This document shows positions 1 through 8,569 of a DNA stretch of 64,000 bases, piece after piece. The notes under the pieces were generated by a model. The model was not told where the DNA came from, searched no databases, and saw only the letters and a list, made by a program, of their open reading frames with translations. The stretch comes from Amycolatopsis sp. NBC_01480. Its GTDB lineage: Bacteria > Actinomycetota > Actinomycetes > Mycobacteriales > Pseudonocardiaceae. Position 1 is the stretch's first letter. Each line of letters starts with the position of its first letter. The DNA lies in NCBI RefSeq assembly GCF_036227205.1, contig NZ_CP109442.1, positions 4,712,001 to 4,776,000 of the forward strand, read 5' to 3'. The translations under genes were made by a program, and so were the position numbers.

Positions 1-548
1 TGCGGCTCGGCAACGCCTACCTGGGCAGCCTGGAGCTGCGCTCGCGCGCGTTCGCCTGGTCCGCGGAGCTGGCCAAGCGCACGGGTTACGCGGTGCGCGC
101 CGGCGTCCCGCTGCCCGGCGAGGTGATGATCGTGCACCACGAGCCGCGCCCGGACGGGTCACGGCAGATGTCGGAGGTCGGCCTGGTCGTGCCCGCGCAC
201 GCGACGGCGCTCGGTAAGGCCGTGCTCGCCTTCACGCCCGGCGCCGACCCGGGTGAGCTGCGCAGCATGACCGGCGAAACGGTGACCGACCTGGCCGTGC
301 TGCGGGCCGAACTCGACGACGTCCGGCGCGAGGCCGTCGCCGTGGAGCAGGAGGAGGCCGTGCTGGGGGAGTGCGGCCTGGCGTCGCCGGTGTTCGACGC
401 CGCCGACGCCGTCGCGGGCGCGATCGGCGTGGTGGTCCCCCTCGCGGACTGGCCGGTGGCCGGCGCCGTGCGGGTGGCCGTCGCGGAGACGGCCCGGACG
501 ATCTCGCGTGAGCTGGGTGCCTCGCGCTGGCCCGGGCCGTCCGCCTAG
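1..548 (+). CDS. IclR-family transcriptional regulator, C-terminal part (5' truncated by window edge)
   Basis: The frame is open from base 3 and ends at TAG 546-548, so only the effector-binding half is present and the N-terminal winged helix lies outside the window. The visible part has the usual IclR effector-domain features: a basic/aromatic stretch, the segment HATALGKAVLAF, and a C-terminal ECGLASPVFD...VAGAIGVVVP block, which in the family forms the ligand pocket. IclR proteins are dimeric regulators of small-molecule catabolism; the target cannot be told here. The stop codon lies in the CTAG duplicated by the adjacent insertion sequence, and the IS did not change the protein end. Confidence 0.8.
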   Translation, partial: RLGNAYLGSLELRSRAFAWSAELAKRTGYAVRAGVPLPGEVMIVHHEPRPDGSRQMSEVGLVVPAHATALGKAVLAFTPGADPGELRSMTGETVTDLAVLRAELDDVRREAVAVEQEEAVLGECGLASPVFDAADAVAGAIGVVVPLADWPVAGAVRVAVAETARTISRELGASRWPGPSA

Positions 549-562
549 AGCGTGTCTGCTAA
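548..562 (+). repeat. IS left terminal inverted repeat
   Basis: GAGCGTGTCTGCTAA, the exact reverse complement of 1465-1479. The transposase stop codon (559-561 on minus) lies inside this repeat. Confidence 0.9.
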
Positions 563-1432
563 TTGCGGGCGCGGTGGTGGATGAGCGTGCATGCGAGCAG
601 GAGGCCGCCGAGGTAGGTGGTGGCGTACTTGTCGTAGCGGGTAGCGATAGCGCGCCACTGTTTGAGTCGGCCGAAGCCGCGTTCGACGGTGTTGCGGTCC
701 TTGTAGGTCTCGGCGTCGAACGCGGGTGGTCGTCCACCGGCTGATCCCTTGGCCTTGCGGCGTTTCTCCTGGTCGGTTCGCTCCGGGATCGTGTGGGCGA
801 TCTTCTTTGCCCGCAGGTAAGTGCGGGTGCTGGGATGGGAGTACGCCTTGTCCGCCAGCAACCGGAACGCCTCGGTGTCACCTCGCCGATGCGCCGCCAG
901 CAGCGGCTTGAGATACGGGTTGTCACCGGCCTGGCCGGGCGAGAGCAATACCGTCAACGGACAGCAGAACCGGTCGGTCAGTGCGTGAATCTTGGTGCTC
1001 ATCCCACCGCGGGAACGGCCCAGCGCGTGGTCGGCTGGTTCGCGGGCCAGATTCGTGTCATTCGATCGAGCCCCCTGCGTGGGCATCGTGCAGCGCGCCA
1101 GCCGAATGCTGATGCGCACGAGCGATGGTGGAATCGATCGACAGCAGATTGCGTAACTGTTCATCACGCTCGGGAGCAGCCGCCCGCACCGCGGCGAACA
1201 TCCGCACATACGTTCCATCGTCAGACCAGCGGCGATGCCGCTCCCAGACCGACTGCCACGCCCCGAAATGATCGGGGACGTCCCGCCACGGAGATCCCGT
1301 GCGATAGCGCCAGACGATCCCTTCCAGCGTCAACCGATGGTCATTCCACGGGCGTCCCTGATGCCCGCCCGCCGGCAACACCGGCGCGATCAACGCCCAC
1401 AACCCGTCAGAAATCTCGTCCGCGCGCAACAC
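559..1432 (-). CDS. IS5-family DDE transposase, two overlapping reading frames (frameshifted)
   Basis: The first frame (1432-1058) encodes the DUF4096-like N-terminal region (start MLRADEISDGLW, then WRYRTGSPWRDVP) and reaches the first catalytic aspartate in SIDST. The second frame (about 1080-559) carries HALGRSRGGMSTKIH, the second aspartate in LLADKAYS and the glutamate in NTVERGFGRLKQWR. The frames meet around a run of five G on the minus strand (complement of C5 at 1071-1075). A +1 shift there, or loss of one G, would join them. Two-frame transposases made by ribosomal frameshifting are common in this IS5 subgroup, so the element may still be active; a single-base indel cannot be excluded. 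Intact inverted repeats favour a recent insertion. Confidence 0.8.
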
Positions 1433-1464
1433 CTACAGAGCATCCCGCACCAACCTACCGATCT

Positions 1465-1479
1465 TTAGCAGACACGCTC
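1465..1479 (-). repeat. IS right terminal inverted repeat
   Basis: TTAGCAGACACGCTC, reverse complement of 548-562. It is followed directly by TAG of the second target-site copy. Confidence 0.9.
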
Positions 1480-3233
1480 TAGCCGCAGGTCTGGTTCTTC
1501 GCCGGGTCGTGGTCGTAGCGCAGGGAGGTCCGGCCGACGGCGTGCACCAGGTTGTCCCAGAACCGCTCGAAGGTCAGCGGGGCCCGGACGGAGTCGAGCA
1601 TCTCCCGGTTGTGCGGGCAGGCCAGCGTGCGCCGGATGTCGTCCAGCCGGACGGCGGTGAAGTCGCCCCGGGCGGCGAGCTCGGCCGTGGTGCCGCGGCC
1701 GCCGTCGGCGAGGTCCCAGTCGATGCCCGCGTACTTGTTGTGGCCGGTCCGGCGGTCGGGGTACGGCGTGGTGTGCGCGGCGATCGGGTTCGACAGCCCG
1801 ATCGGGTCGTGCACCCAGACGTCCAGCGGCAGCAGCAGGCCGGGGCCGCCGATGTTGAAGAACGTGACGGTGTCGTGGCCCGAGGTGGTCGGGTAGGCGT
1901 GCCACTGGCCCTGCGGTGTCTGGACCAGGACCACCGGCTCGGGCTCGTGGTCGAGCAGGGTGCGGAGCGGGGTCGCGATCGCGGTGAACTCGTCGAAGTC
2001 CTCGGCCAGGATCGGGTGCGTGTGGTGGCTGTCGGCGACGTAGTTGGCGCGCTCGTCGGCGATCCCGCGCGCCTCGTCGATCGGGTGCGGCAGGCTTGTG
2101 TACGGCGTGCGCAGCCAGCCGACGGCCACCAGCGCCCACGCGCCCAGCGCGATCGCCGGGACCACCGTCAGCCGGGTCAGGCGGATCGCCATCACGGGCA
2201 GCAGCAGGCAGAACAGCGCGGGCAGCAGCATCCGCGCGTGCATGAAGTCACCGCCGACGCGGATCACGTACAGCGCCAGCCCGAGCGCGGCGAGCACCGG
2301 CACGGCCACCACGACCGCGATCTCGCGGTTCACGCGCTTGCCCCACAGCAGCGCCACGGCGATCAGCGCGCACAGCACCACCGGAACCCAGAGCCAATAC
2401 GGGCCCACGAAGTCGGCGAGGTAGCCGAACCCCTTGTGCCACAAGGCGTTCGAGGCTTCCTTGACGAGCGCGGTGTTCGGCGTCAGCAGGCCGTAGTAGC
2501 CCATGCGGAACACCTGGTACGCGGCGGGCAGCGCGGCCGCGGCGACGATCCACAGCAGCCCCGCGCGCCAGCCGCGCCACGCGAGCACCAGCAGTCCCAC
2601 CCCGGCGACGGCGCTGAACAGCGCCAGGTCCGGCCGTACGAGGTAGCCGAGGCCGATCACCACGGCCGTCAGCCACACGCGCCCGGCGCTCTGGTGCCGC
2701 GCGCGGCGGACCAGCAGCCACCAGGTGCCGCCCAGCCACAGCGTGATCAGGCCGGTCTCGAGCCCGGACGTCGCGAAGTCCCGGAACGGCGGCAGCGTCA
2801 CCACGACCAGCGCCCCCAGCGGCACCACGAACACCGAGCGGGTGGCCCCGGCGAGCCGGCGCGCGCCGTCGAGCGCGAGCAGCAGCCCGCCGACGGAGCA
2901 GACGAGGCCGGTCACCACGGCCAGCCACTCCAGCCGCAGCCCGGGGATCCAGGCGAACGCCAGCAGCAGGAACGTCCACAGGGTGCTGGTGTTGGACTCG
3001 ACGCGCTCGCCCGCGTTGAACACCGGCCCGTTGCCGGCCAGGATCTGGCGGACGGTCCGCAGCACGATCATGCCGTCGTCGCTCATCCACCGGCGGTTCC
3101 ACGCCAGCACCGCGAAGCCGGCGACGGTCAGGCCGAGCACCGCCCAGTTCCAGGCCCGCGCCCGCGTCCACCCCGGTTGCGGCCGGTCCGCGTCGGGTCT
3201 CGCGGGCAGCGTCTCACTCGCCACGGTGCTCAT
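1479..3233 (-). CDS. aftB: AftB-like membrane arabinofuranosyltransferase (GT-C; also annotated ZomB-like)
   Basis: A 584-aa polytopic membrane protein. After a short cytosolic tail, membrane segment 1 (about 30-46) leads to NRRWMSDDGMIVLRTVRQ. Its Asp-Asp pair (residues 52-53) in the first outer loop matches the catalytic position of GT-C lipid-phosphosugar transferases. GPVFNAGERVESNTSTLW follows, a stretch I recognise from actinobacterial AftB, which adds terminal beta-1,2-arabinofuranose from decaprenyl-phosphoarabinose to arabinogalactan. About ten membrane helices and a C-terminal periplasmic domain (about 375-584) follow. The length is close to mycobacterial AftB. The stop lies in the CTAG copied by the neighbouring IS. 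Other GT-C family members are the main alternative. Confidence 0.7.
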   Translation of the reverse strand: MSTVASETLPARPDADRPQPGWTRARAWNWAVLGLTVAGFAVLAWNRRWMSDDGMIVLRTVRQILAGNGPVFNAGERVESNTSTLWTFLLLAFAWIPGLRLEWLAVVTGLVCSVGGLLLALDGARRLAGATRSVFVVPLGALVVVTLPPFRDFATSGLETGLITLWLGGTWWLLVRRARHQSAGRVWLTAVVIGLGYLVRPDLALFSAVAGVGLLVLAWRGWRAGLLWIVAAAALPAAYQVFRMGYYGLLTPNTALVKEASNALWHKGFGYLADFVGPYWLWVPVVLCALIAVALLWGKRVNREIAVVVAVPVLAALGLALYVIRVGGDFMHARMLLPALFCLLLPVMAIRLTRLTVVPAIALGAWALVAVGWLRTPYTSLPHPIDEARGIADERANYVADSHHTHPILAEDFDEFTAIATPLRTLLDHEPEPVVLVQTPQGQWHAYPTTSGHDTVTFFNIGGPGLLLPLDVWVHDPIGLSNPIAAHTTPYPDRRTGHNKYAGIDWDLADGGRGTTAELAARGDFTAVRLDDIRRTLACPHNREMLDSVRAPLTFERFWDNLVHAVGRTSLRYDHDPAKNQTCG

Positions 3234-3571
3234 CGGATCTCCTCGCCGGCCAGGTCAGGCTGCCACATCATGCGGCCTGCGACCGCTGCGCGATCGTACC
3301 GGCGCGTGGTTGGAGCTGTGTCGAGCGGCTGGTGGTGGGCGTGCGGGGGTGGTTGCCGGGTTCGGCCGGCGGACTACGGTCTTCTGGAGTTCAGCCTCTT
3401 CGGAGGATCATGTGGGATCATTGCCATTCAGGTTCACAGGCTCTCGGGTGGAGTTCGCGATCTGATGCCGGGTCCTTTGTCGGGGTTGGTCGATCATGAT
3501 CTCTGGGGATGGATGAAAAAGGTGTTCCGCCGGTGCCTTGAAGGCGCGTTCCTGAATGGAAGGAACTTTCG
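3234..3571. other. Intergenic region without a recognised gene (338 bp)
   Basis: Upstream of the AftB-like gene and of a small hypothetical gene. The first part is GC-rich and should hold the AftB-like promoter. From about 3380 the sequence becomes less GC-rich and loses the strong third-position GC bias seen elsewhere, suggesting acquired or decayed DNA. I see no hairpin terminator, RNA gene or protein homology. Confidence 0.4.
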
Positions 3572-3919
3572 TTGGTGTTCCGTTGCACTTTGGAGAGGCC
3601 GTCTTCGTCGCTGGCCCTTGGGTCGCTGATCGGCCCGAAGGTTGAGGACGACTTTGACAGCATGGTCGCGGCGGCCTGCGGCTTGCTTGCGGAAACTGAC
3701 TGCCGATTTCACATCGAGGGGTTTGGCGCTCTCGAATGGCCCGTGGATGTTGCCTACGACCTGTCGGCCTTCGTGGAGCAGTTGCCGGATCTCATCGCGC
3801 GGATCAGGTCGAGAAGCCGTGCGGAGCTGGCTATGGATTTCGCGATCTCCCTCGCGGAAATCGGCTCTCCGATCGCGCAGGTCCATCCATTCTCCGATTG
3901 GGTGTCAGGTAACGCTTAG
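3572..3919 (+). CDS. Hypothetical protein, 115 aa
   Basis: Start codon TTG 3572, or GTG at 3575, 6-8 bases after GGAAGGAAC. The product is acidic (DDFDSMVAAACGLL, DLSAFVEQLPDLIARI) and soluble-looking, without signal peptide or membrane segment. It lies alone between the AftB-like gene and a small membrane-protein operon, in a stretch with weaker codon bias than its neighbours. That fits a recently acquired small gene, for instance an immunity-type or orphan protein, but I do not recognise the family. The opposite strand is also open here but has a less protein-like composition. Confidence 0.45.
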   Translation: MVFRCTLERPSSSLALGSLIGPKVEDDFDSMVAAACGLLAETDCRFHIEGFGALEWPVDVAYDLSAFVEQLPDLIARIRSRSRAELAMDFAISLAEIGSPIAQVHPFSDWVSGNA

Positions 3920-4090
3920 TGCTTGACGCAATCGGGAGCGTCAGCGGCCCGCGCCAGGCCTGCACCGGGGGCCTCGCGACCACTGACAAATGTCACGGCC
4001 GACCCATGCGCAGCCTCACTACACCGCGCCACCCCCACCGACCAGCATGAAGAGGTGACAAAGAACCTTCGAAGTCCGGAAAGGACAGTC

Positions 4091-4522
4091 ATGACCACGA
4101 TCTCCGCCCAGGACCTGCAGCATCCGCGCAGCCGGTCGGCCTTTCGCCTCGTGCGGGGGCTGGTCAGTGGGTACCTGGGGCTCAGCGTGCTCACGCTTGT
4201 GGCGATCTTCCTGTGGCGGGACAACAAGACAATGGTGACCGACTCCGTCTGGGTGCGGGCGACCATCGTGGTGGCCAGCGCGCTGCTGACGCTCTCGCTC
4301 ACCGTCCGTGCGTCACGCGGGTCGCCGGGGGCGTTTCGGCGGTTGCGGATCGTTTCGGGGGTGATGCTGGTGGCGATTGTGGTGATCGTGGCGTTGCCGG
4401 GGGCGTTTCCGGTGTGGCTGCGGATCGAGCAGGGCGTCTGCGGGCTCGCGCTGCTGGGGGTCGTCCTGATCATCAACGGCAGGCACCTGCGGTCCCTGTT
4501 CGCCGGGGCCGGGCGGGCGTGA
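4091..4522 (+). CDS. Small integral membrane protein upstream of a two-component system
   Basis: 143 aa, starting at ATG 4091 after GGAAAGGA at 4079-4086; upstream in-frame codons lack good composition. Four hydrophobic segments are visible, near residues 23-40, 55-72, 86-103 and 110-128 (for example GVMLVAIVVIVALPG). No catalytic motif or lipobox. The histidine kinase begins 9 bp after the stop, so the protein is probably co-transcribed with it and may sense or transduce a membrane signal. I do not recognise the family; small helper membrane proteins preceding DesK-type kinases are frequent in actinomycetes. Confidence 0.75.
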   Translation: MTTISAQDLQHPRSRSAFRLVRGLVSGYLGLSVLTLVAIFLWRDNKTMVTDSVWVRATIVVASALLTLSLTVRASRGSPGAFRRLRIVSGVMLVAIVVIVALPGAFPVWLRIEQGVCGLALLGVVLIINGRHLRSLFAGAGRA

Positions 4523-4531
4523 GGCGGTAGC

Positions 4532-5635
4532 GTGCGGGAGATGGACCAGAACAGCGAGGCCGCGGATCGGTGGCTGCTGGGCTGGCGGCGGTTCCTCCTG
4601 GACGCCGGACTGCTCGTGTACCCCCTGGTGGCCGGCGTCGGGATGGCGCAGTACACCAGCGGCGCGGGCCTGTTCGCCGGCTGGGTGATCGTGCTGGCGT
4701 TCTGCGCCGTCTACGCGCTGTCCGCCTGGCTGGCGGCGCGGTCGCGGTCACGCTGGTTCTGGGCGCTGGTCGGGGTCCTCACCTTGCTGTTCCTGGCCGC
4801 TCTGCCGTTCGCGCGCGCCAACGCGTTCTTCATGGCGACGGTCGTCGTCTCGCTCACCGCGCCGCGGCTGCCCCGCCTCGCCTTTCCGCTCGTGGCCGGG
4901 GCGGCGCTCGCCGCGCTGCTGGTGCCGTGGGCGGTGCGGCCGTGGCAGAGCGGGCCGGGCTGGACGCAGACCGTCGCGCTGGTGTTCACCGTGCTGATGG
5001 TTTACGCGTTCGCCGAGGCGATCCGCGCCAACCACGCGCTGGTGGAGGCGCGCGCCGAGGTCGTGCGGCTCGCGTCCGAGGCCGAGCGGGCGCGGATCGC
5101 GCGGGACCTGCACGACCTGCTCGGCCACTCGCTCACCGCCATCACGGTCAAGAGCAACCTCGCCCGGCGGCTCGCGGCCAACGGGGTCGAGCGGTCGGTG
5201 GACGAGATCACCGAGGTCGAAACGCTCTCCCGGCAGGCACTCGCCGACGTGCGCGCCGCCGTTTCGGGGTATCGCGACGTCACGCTCGCGGGCGAACTGG
5301 CGCGCGGCCGGGAGCTGCTGCGCGCGTCCGGGGTCATCGCCGACCTGCCCACGGCCGCGGACGTCGTCGACGGCGCGCACCAGGAGCTGTTCGGCTGGGT
5401 GGTGCGGGAGGGGCTCACCAACGTCGCCCGGCACGCCCGCGCGACCCGGTGCACGGTCGTCCTTTCCGCTTCGGCGCTGGAAGTTCTCGACGACGGCGTG
5501 GGTGCGGGGGCATCCGCGGGCAGTGGCCTGACCGGGCTGCGCGAGCGCGTCGCCGAGGCCGGCGGGCGCATGGAGGCCGGGCCGCTGGAGCCGAAAGGCT
5601 GGCGGCTGGCCGTGTCGATGGGAGCGCCCGCATGA
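4532..5635 (+). CDS. DesK/NarL-class sensor histidine kinase
   Basis: 367 aa with GTG start 4532 (GAGGCGG just upstream); ATG 4541 is possible. Five or six membrane segments (about 22-160) are followed by a short coiled linker and a HisKA_3 dimerisation domain. The H-box is ERARIARDLHDLLGHSLTAI, with phospho-acceptor His194. The ATPase domain is recognised from VVREGLTNVARHARA (N box) and LDDGVGAGASAGSGLTGLRERV (G1/G2). There is no separate sensor domain, so the membrane region itself probably senses, as in DesK (membrane order or lipid signals). The stop overlaps the response regulator start in ATGA. Target unknown. Confidence 0.92.
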   Translation: MREMDQNSEAADRWLLGWRRFLLDAGLLVYPLVAGVGMAQYTSGAGLFAGWVIVLAFCAVYALSAWLAARSRSRWFWALVGVLTLLFLAALPFARANAFFMATVVVSLTAPRLPRLAFPLVAGAALAALLVPWAVRPWQSGPGWTQTVALVFTVLMVYAFAEAIRANHALVEARAEVVRLASEAERARIARDLHDLLGHSLTAITVKSNLARRLAANGVERSVDEITEVETLSRQALADVRAAVSGYRDVTLAGELARGRELLRASGVIADLPTAADVVDGAHQELFGWVVREGLTNVARHARATRCTVVLSASALEVLDDGVGAGASAGSGLTGLRERVAEAGGRMEAGPLEPKGWRLAVSMGAPA

Positions 5636-6240
5636 CGATCCGACTGCTGCTCGCGGACGATCAGGAGCTGGTCCGCCAGGCCCTGTGCGCGTTGCTGGAG
5701 CTGGAGGACGACTTCGAGGTCGTCGGCTCCGTCGGCCGCGGCGACCTGGTGGCCGACGCCGCGCTCGCGGGCCGCCCCGACGTCGCCCTGCTGGACATCG
5801 AGATGCCCGGCCTCGACGGGCTCGCGGCCGCCGCCGTGCTCGCCGCGCAGGTGCCGGACTGCCGCGTGGTCATGCTCACCACGTTCGGCCGCGCGGGCTA
5901 CCTGCGCCGCGCGATGGACGCGGGCGCCGTGGGCTTCGTGGTGAAGGACGCGCCGGCCGAGGTGCTCGCCGACGCCATCCGCCGGGTGATGAAGGGCGAG
6001 CGCGTGGTCGACCCGGCCCTGGCCGTCGCCACCCTGGCCGCCGGGGAATCCCCGCTGACCGCCCGTGAACGCGACGTGCTCATCGCCGCCCGGTCCGGTG
6101 TTTCGGTCGCCGAGATCGCGGCCAACCTCTACCTGTCGGAGGGCACGGTCCGGAACTACCTGTCGGCGGCGATCGCGAAAACGGGGACCCGCAACCGGAT
6201 GGAAGCCCTGCGGAAGGCCGACGAGCGCGGCTGGCTGTAG
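5632..6240 (+). CDS. NarL/FixJ-family response regulator
   Basis: 202 aa beginning in a 4-bp ATGA overlap with the kinase gene, which fixes the start. The receiver domain (1-120) has the acidic pocket D9-D10, phospho-acceptor D55 in ALLDIEMPG, T83/T84 in VMLTTFG and K105 in VVKDAP. A LuxR-type helix-turn-helix follows (about 137-200: LTARERDVLIAARSGVSVAE and LSEGTVRNYLSAAIAKTGTR). It is the cognate partner of the upstream kinase and, by family, binds DNA as a phosphorylated dimer. In DesKR-type systems a transporter or lipid gene next door is often the target, but no such gene follows here. Confidence 0.93.
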   Translation: MTIRLLLADDQELVRQALCALLELEDDFEVVGSVGRGDLVADAALAGRPDVALLDIEMPGLDGLAAAAVLAAQVPDCRVVMLTTFGRAGYLRRAMDAGAVGFVVKDAPAEVLADAIRRVMKGERVVDPALAVATLAAGESPLTARERDVLIAARSGVSVAEIAANLYLSEGTVRNYLSAAIAKTGTRNRMEALRKADERGWL

Positions 6241-6305
6241 GGCTCACCGAGAGCGCCAAATCCGGGTGTTGACCCTGACACCGTGTCAGGCCGTAGACCG
6301 GAGTC

Positions 6306-7643
6306 ATGACCGAGCCAGTTTTCCAGTCCGCCACCGAAATCGCGGCGCGGCTGCGCGCGGGCCGGCTGTCCGCACGTGAGCTGGCCGAGCTGGTGCTCGA
6401 CCGCGTCGATGCGATCAACCCGGCCGTGAACGCGGTGGTGGAGGTCCACCGCGAAGCCGCCCTGCAAGCCGCTGACGACGCCGACGTAGCGCTGGCCCGC
6501 GGCGAGCGAGTGGAGCTGCTGCACGGGGTGCCGATGACCATCAAGGAGAGCTTCCAGGTGTCCGGGATGCGCTCCACCTGGGGTAATCCCGACTTCGCCG
6601 GGTTTGTCGCCGACCGGGACGCGGTGGTCGTGTCGCGGCTGCGCTCGGCGGGGGCGGTGCTGTTCGGCACGACCAATGTCGCCGAGATGCTCGCCGACGT
6701 CGTGGCGTGCGCCAACCCGGTGTACGGCCGGACCGTCAATCCGTGGGACCACACGCGTTCGCCTGGTGGCTCGACCGGGGGCGGCGCGGCTGCTGTGGCT
6801 GCGGGGTTGACGTTTCTGGAGTACGGCTCCGACCTGGCGGGCTCGATCCGGATCCCGGCCGCCTTCTGCGGGGTGTACGGGCTCAAACCCACCGCCGGAA
6901 CGGTCCCGCTGGGCGGGTTCCAGCCGCCGGGCCCGCGCAGCGACCCCAGTGACTTGGCTTATCTGTCCGCAGTGGGGCCGATGGCTCGCTCGGCCGCCGA
7001 CCTGCGCCTGGCGCTGCGCGTCACCGCCGGCCCCGATGGCCCGGACGCCAAGGCGTACGCCTGGCACCTGGCCCCGCCTCGGCGGACCCGGCTGGCGGAC
7101 TTCCGGGTCAGGGTGGTGCTCGACCACCCGGCCGCCGCCGTCACCGCCGAGGTCGGCGCAGCGTTGTCGGACGCGGTGGACGCTTTGGCGGCGGCGGGCG
7201 CGAAGATCGTGCCGGGTTGGCCGGAGGGCGTCGATCCGGTCCGGCAAGCCGAGTCGTTCGGCTTCCAGGTACGGCAGTTCTTCGCCTTCCACGGCGGTGA
7301 CCCGGACTTCGCCCCCGTGACGGCGGTGGTCGAGCAGCATCGGCAGCGGATGGCGGCCCGCGCGGCCTGGGACCGGTACTTCTCGGAGGTCGACGTACTG
7401 CTCTGCCCCGCCACCCGCACCGTGGCTCCCCCTCTCGAGGGGCCGTCCCCGGAGCTGGGGTTCTGGATCTCGCACGCTTCGCTGGCCGGTCTGCCGGCGC
7501 TCACCGCCCCGGTCGGCCGCACCGGGCTGCCGGTCGGCGCGCAGATCGTCGGCCCCCGGCACGAGGACGACACCGCGATCACCTTCGCCGAGCTGGCCGC
7601 CGACGTGATCGGCGGGTTCACGCCGCCGGCCGTGTCAGGATGA
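6306..7643 (+). CDS. Amidase-signature family hydrolase
   Basis: 445 aa, within the normal size of amidase-signature (AS) enzymes. The Ser-cisSer-Lys triad is visible: Lys80 in GVPMTIKES, the Gly/Ser loop SPGGSTGGGAAAVAAG with Ser156, and nucleophile Ser180 in DLAGSIRIPAAFCG. The second serine of the usual GGSSGG is threonine (T157). AS enzymes hydrolyse amides by a serine mechanism; the substrate cannot be inferred. No signal peptide, so cytosolic. The MerR regulator starts 3 bp after the stop, so the pair is probably co-transcribed. GatA is unlikely because no gatB/gatC neighbours are present. Confidence 0.9.
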   Translation: MTEPVFQSATEIAARLRAGRLSARELAELVLDRVDAINPAVNAVVEVHREAALQAADDADVALARGERVELLHGVPMTIKESFQVSGMRSTWGNPDFAGFVADRDAVVVSRLRSAGAVLFGTTNVAEMLADVVACANPVYGRTVNPWDHTRSPGGSTGGGAAAVAAGLTFLEYGSDLAGSIRIPAAFCGVYGLKPTAGTVPLGGFQPPGPRSDPSDLAYLSAVGPMARSAADLRLALRVTAGPDGPDAKAYAWHLAPPRRTRLADFRVRVVLDHPAAAVTAEVGAALSDAVDALAAAGAKIVPGWPEGVDPVRQAESFGFQVRQFFAFHGGDPDFAPVTAVVEQHRQRMAARAAWDRYFSEVDVLLCPATRTVAPPLEGPSPELGFWISHASLAGLPALTAPVGRTGLPVGAQIVGPRHEDDTAITFAELAADVIGGFTPPAVSG

Positions 7644-7646
7644 GCC

Positions 7647-8477
7647 GTGTTCGCCATCGGGGAGTTCGCCTGGCACGGCCGGGTGTCAGTACGCATGCTG
7701 CGGCACTACGACGCCATCGGGCTGCTGACGCCCGCCCACGTCGACCCGGCCACCGGCTACCGCTCCTACCAGGCCGCGCAGCTGACCGAGCTCAACCGGA
7801 TCGTCGCGCTCAAGGATCTCGGCTTCACCCTTGAACAGGTCCGGGCCATGCTGGCGGAGCAGGTCGGCGTCGAGCAGGTGCGGGACATGCTCGCCCTGCG
7901 CCGCGCCGACCTCGAAGCCGCCGTCGCCGCGAGCACGCAGCGGCTGGCCCAGGTCGAGGCCAGACTGCAGGCGATCGAACTCGACGGCCGGCTGCCTGCC
8001 CACGAAGTGGTGGTCAAGCACCTGCCCGCGGTCCGGATGGCCGAGCTGTCGACGAGCGCGGGCAGCTTCCACCCGGACGACATCGGCCCGGTGGTGCAGC
8101 CACTCTGCGCCGAGCTCGGCCGCCGGCTGGCCACCGCCGAGGTCACCCCGGTCGGCCGACTGACCTGCTACTACATCAAAGTCGAAGCCCCCGGCGGTGA
8201 CGCGGCGGTGGCCGTCCACGCCGCGGTCCCCATCGCCACCGGACACGGCACCGTGCGCAACGGCCTGTCGATCGTCGACCTGCCCGCGGGCGACCACGCC
8301 ACGCTCGTCCACCGTGGCCCGATCCAGGCCGTGCTGCCCGCCTGGCAAGCGCTTGCGCGCTGGATCGACACCCACGGCCGCCACTCCGGCGGCCCGGCCC
8401 GTGAGCTGTACCTGGACTGCCCGGCGGACCCCGCCCTCTGGGTCACCGAACTGCAAGAACCCGTCACGGCCGGCTGA
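7647..8477 (+). CDS. MerR-family regulator with GyrI-like effector domain
   Basis: 276 aa, GTG start 7647, 3 bp after the amidase stop. The N-terminal MerR winged helix (FAIGEFAWHGRVSVRMLRHYD...GYRSYQAAQL) and a long coiled-coil dimer helix (about 80-110, QRLAQVEARLQAIEL) are followed by a C-terminal GyrI/AraC-effector-like domain (about 120-275, RLTCYYIKVEAPGGDAAVAVH). This BmrR/TipA-like layout senses small lipophilic compounds. No regulatory cysteines of metal-type MerR proteins are seen. Coupling to the amidase suggests that it controls its own operon. Confidence 0.88.
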   Translation: MFAIGEFAWHGRVSVRMLRHYDAIGLLTPAHVDPATGYRSYQAAQLTELNRIVALKDLGFTLEQVRAMLAEQVGVEQVRDMLALRRADLEAAVAASTQRLAQVEARLQAIELDGRLPAHEVVVKHLPAVRMAELSTSAGSFHPDDIGPVVQPLCAELGRRLATAEVTPVGRLTCYYIKVEAPGGDAAVAVHAAVPIATGHGTVRNGLSIVDLPAGDHATLVHRGPIQAVLPAWQALARWIDTHGRHSGGPARELYLDCPADPALWVTELQEPVTAG

Positions 8478-8489
8478 CCGGCTCGGTGG

Positions 8490-8545
8490 TTTACAGATAG
8501 CTTGCACTTGTACATCACACTGTACGTCAGCTACCGTTCTGTAAA
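8490..8545 (+). promoter_or_regulatory. Promoter/operator region of the alkane hydroxylase operon
   Basis: Outer inverted repeats TTTACAGA (8490-8497) and TCTGTAAA (8538-8545) enclose TAGCT/AGCTA and an inner GTAC-N8-GTAC (8510-8525). A possible -35 box TTGCAC lies at 8502-8507. Nested symmetry just upstream of alkB fits an operator for the TetR repressor encoded at the operon end; binding is inferred. Confidence 0.6.
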
Positions 8546-8569
8546 TCCAGCCAACGGAGGAGGGATCTG

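Larger units (their letters stand above)
548..1479 (-). mobile_element. IS5-family insertion sequence (about 930 bp)
   Basis: Bounded by perfect inverted repeats: GAGCGTGTCTGCTAA at 548-562 and its complement at 1465-1479. Each end is flanked by CTAG (545-548 and 1479-1482), consistent with a TA or CTAG target duplication as in IS5-family (IS427-like) elements. It carries one transposase gene in two overlapping frames on the minus strand. The element sits exactly in the overlap of two convergent stop codons: TAG of the IclR gene on plus and TAG of the AftB-like gene on minus. Duplicating the palindromic CTAG rebuilt both stops, so neither gene was damaged. Confidence 0.9.

Noticed and set aside
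4570..5631. Reading the response regulator as a 556-residue protein through the kinase gene
   Set aside because: The upstream part is an out-of-frame reading of the kinase; the true start is in the ATGA at 5632.
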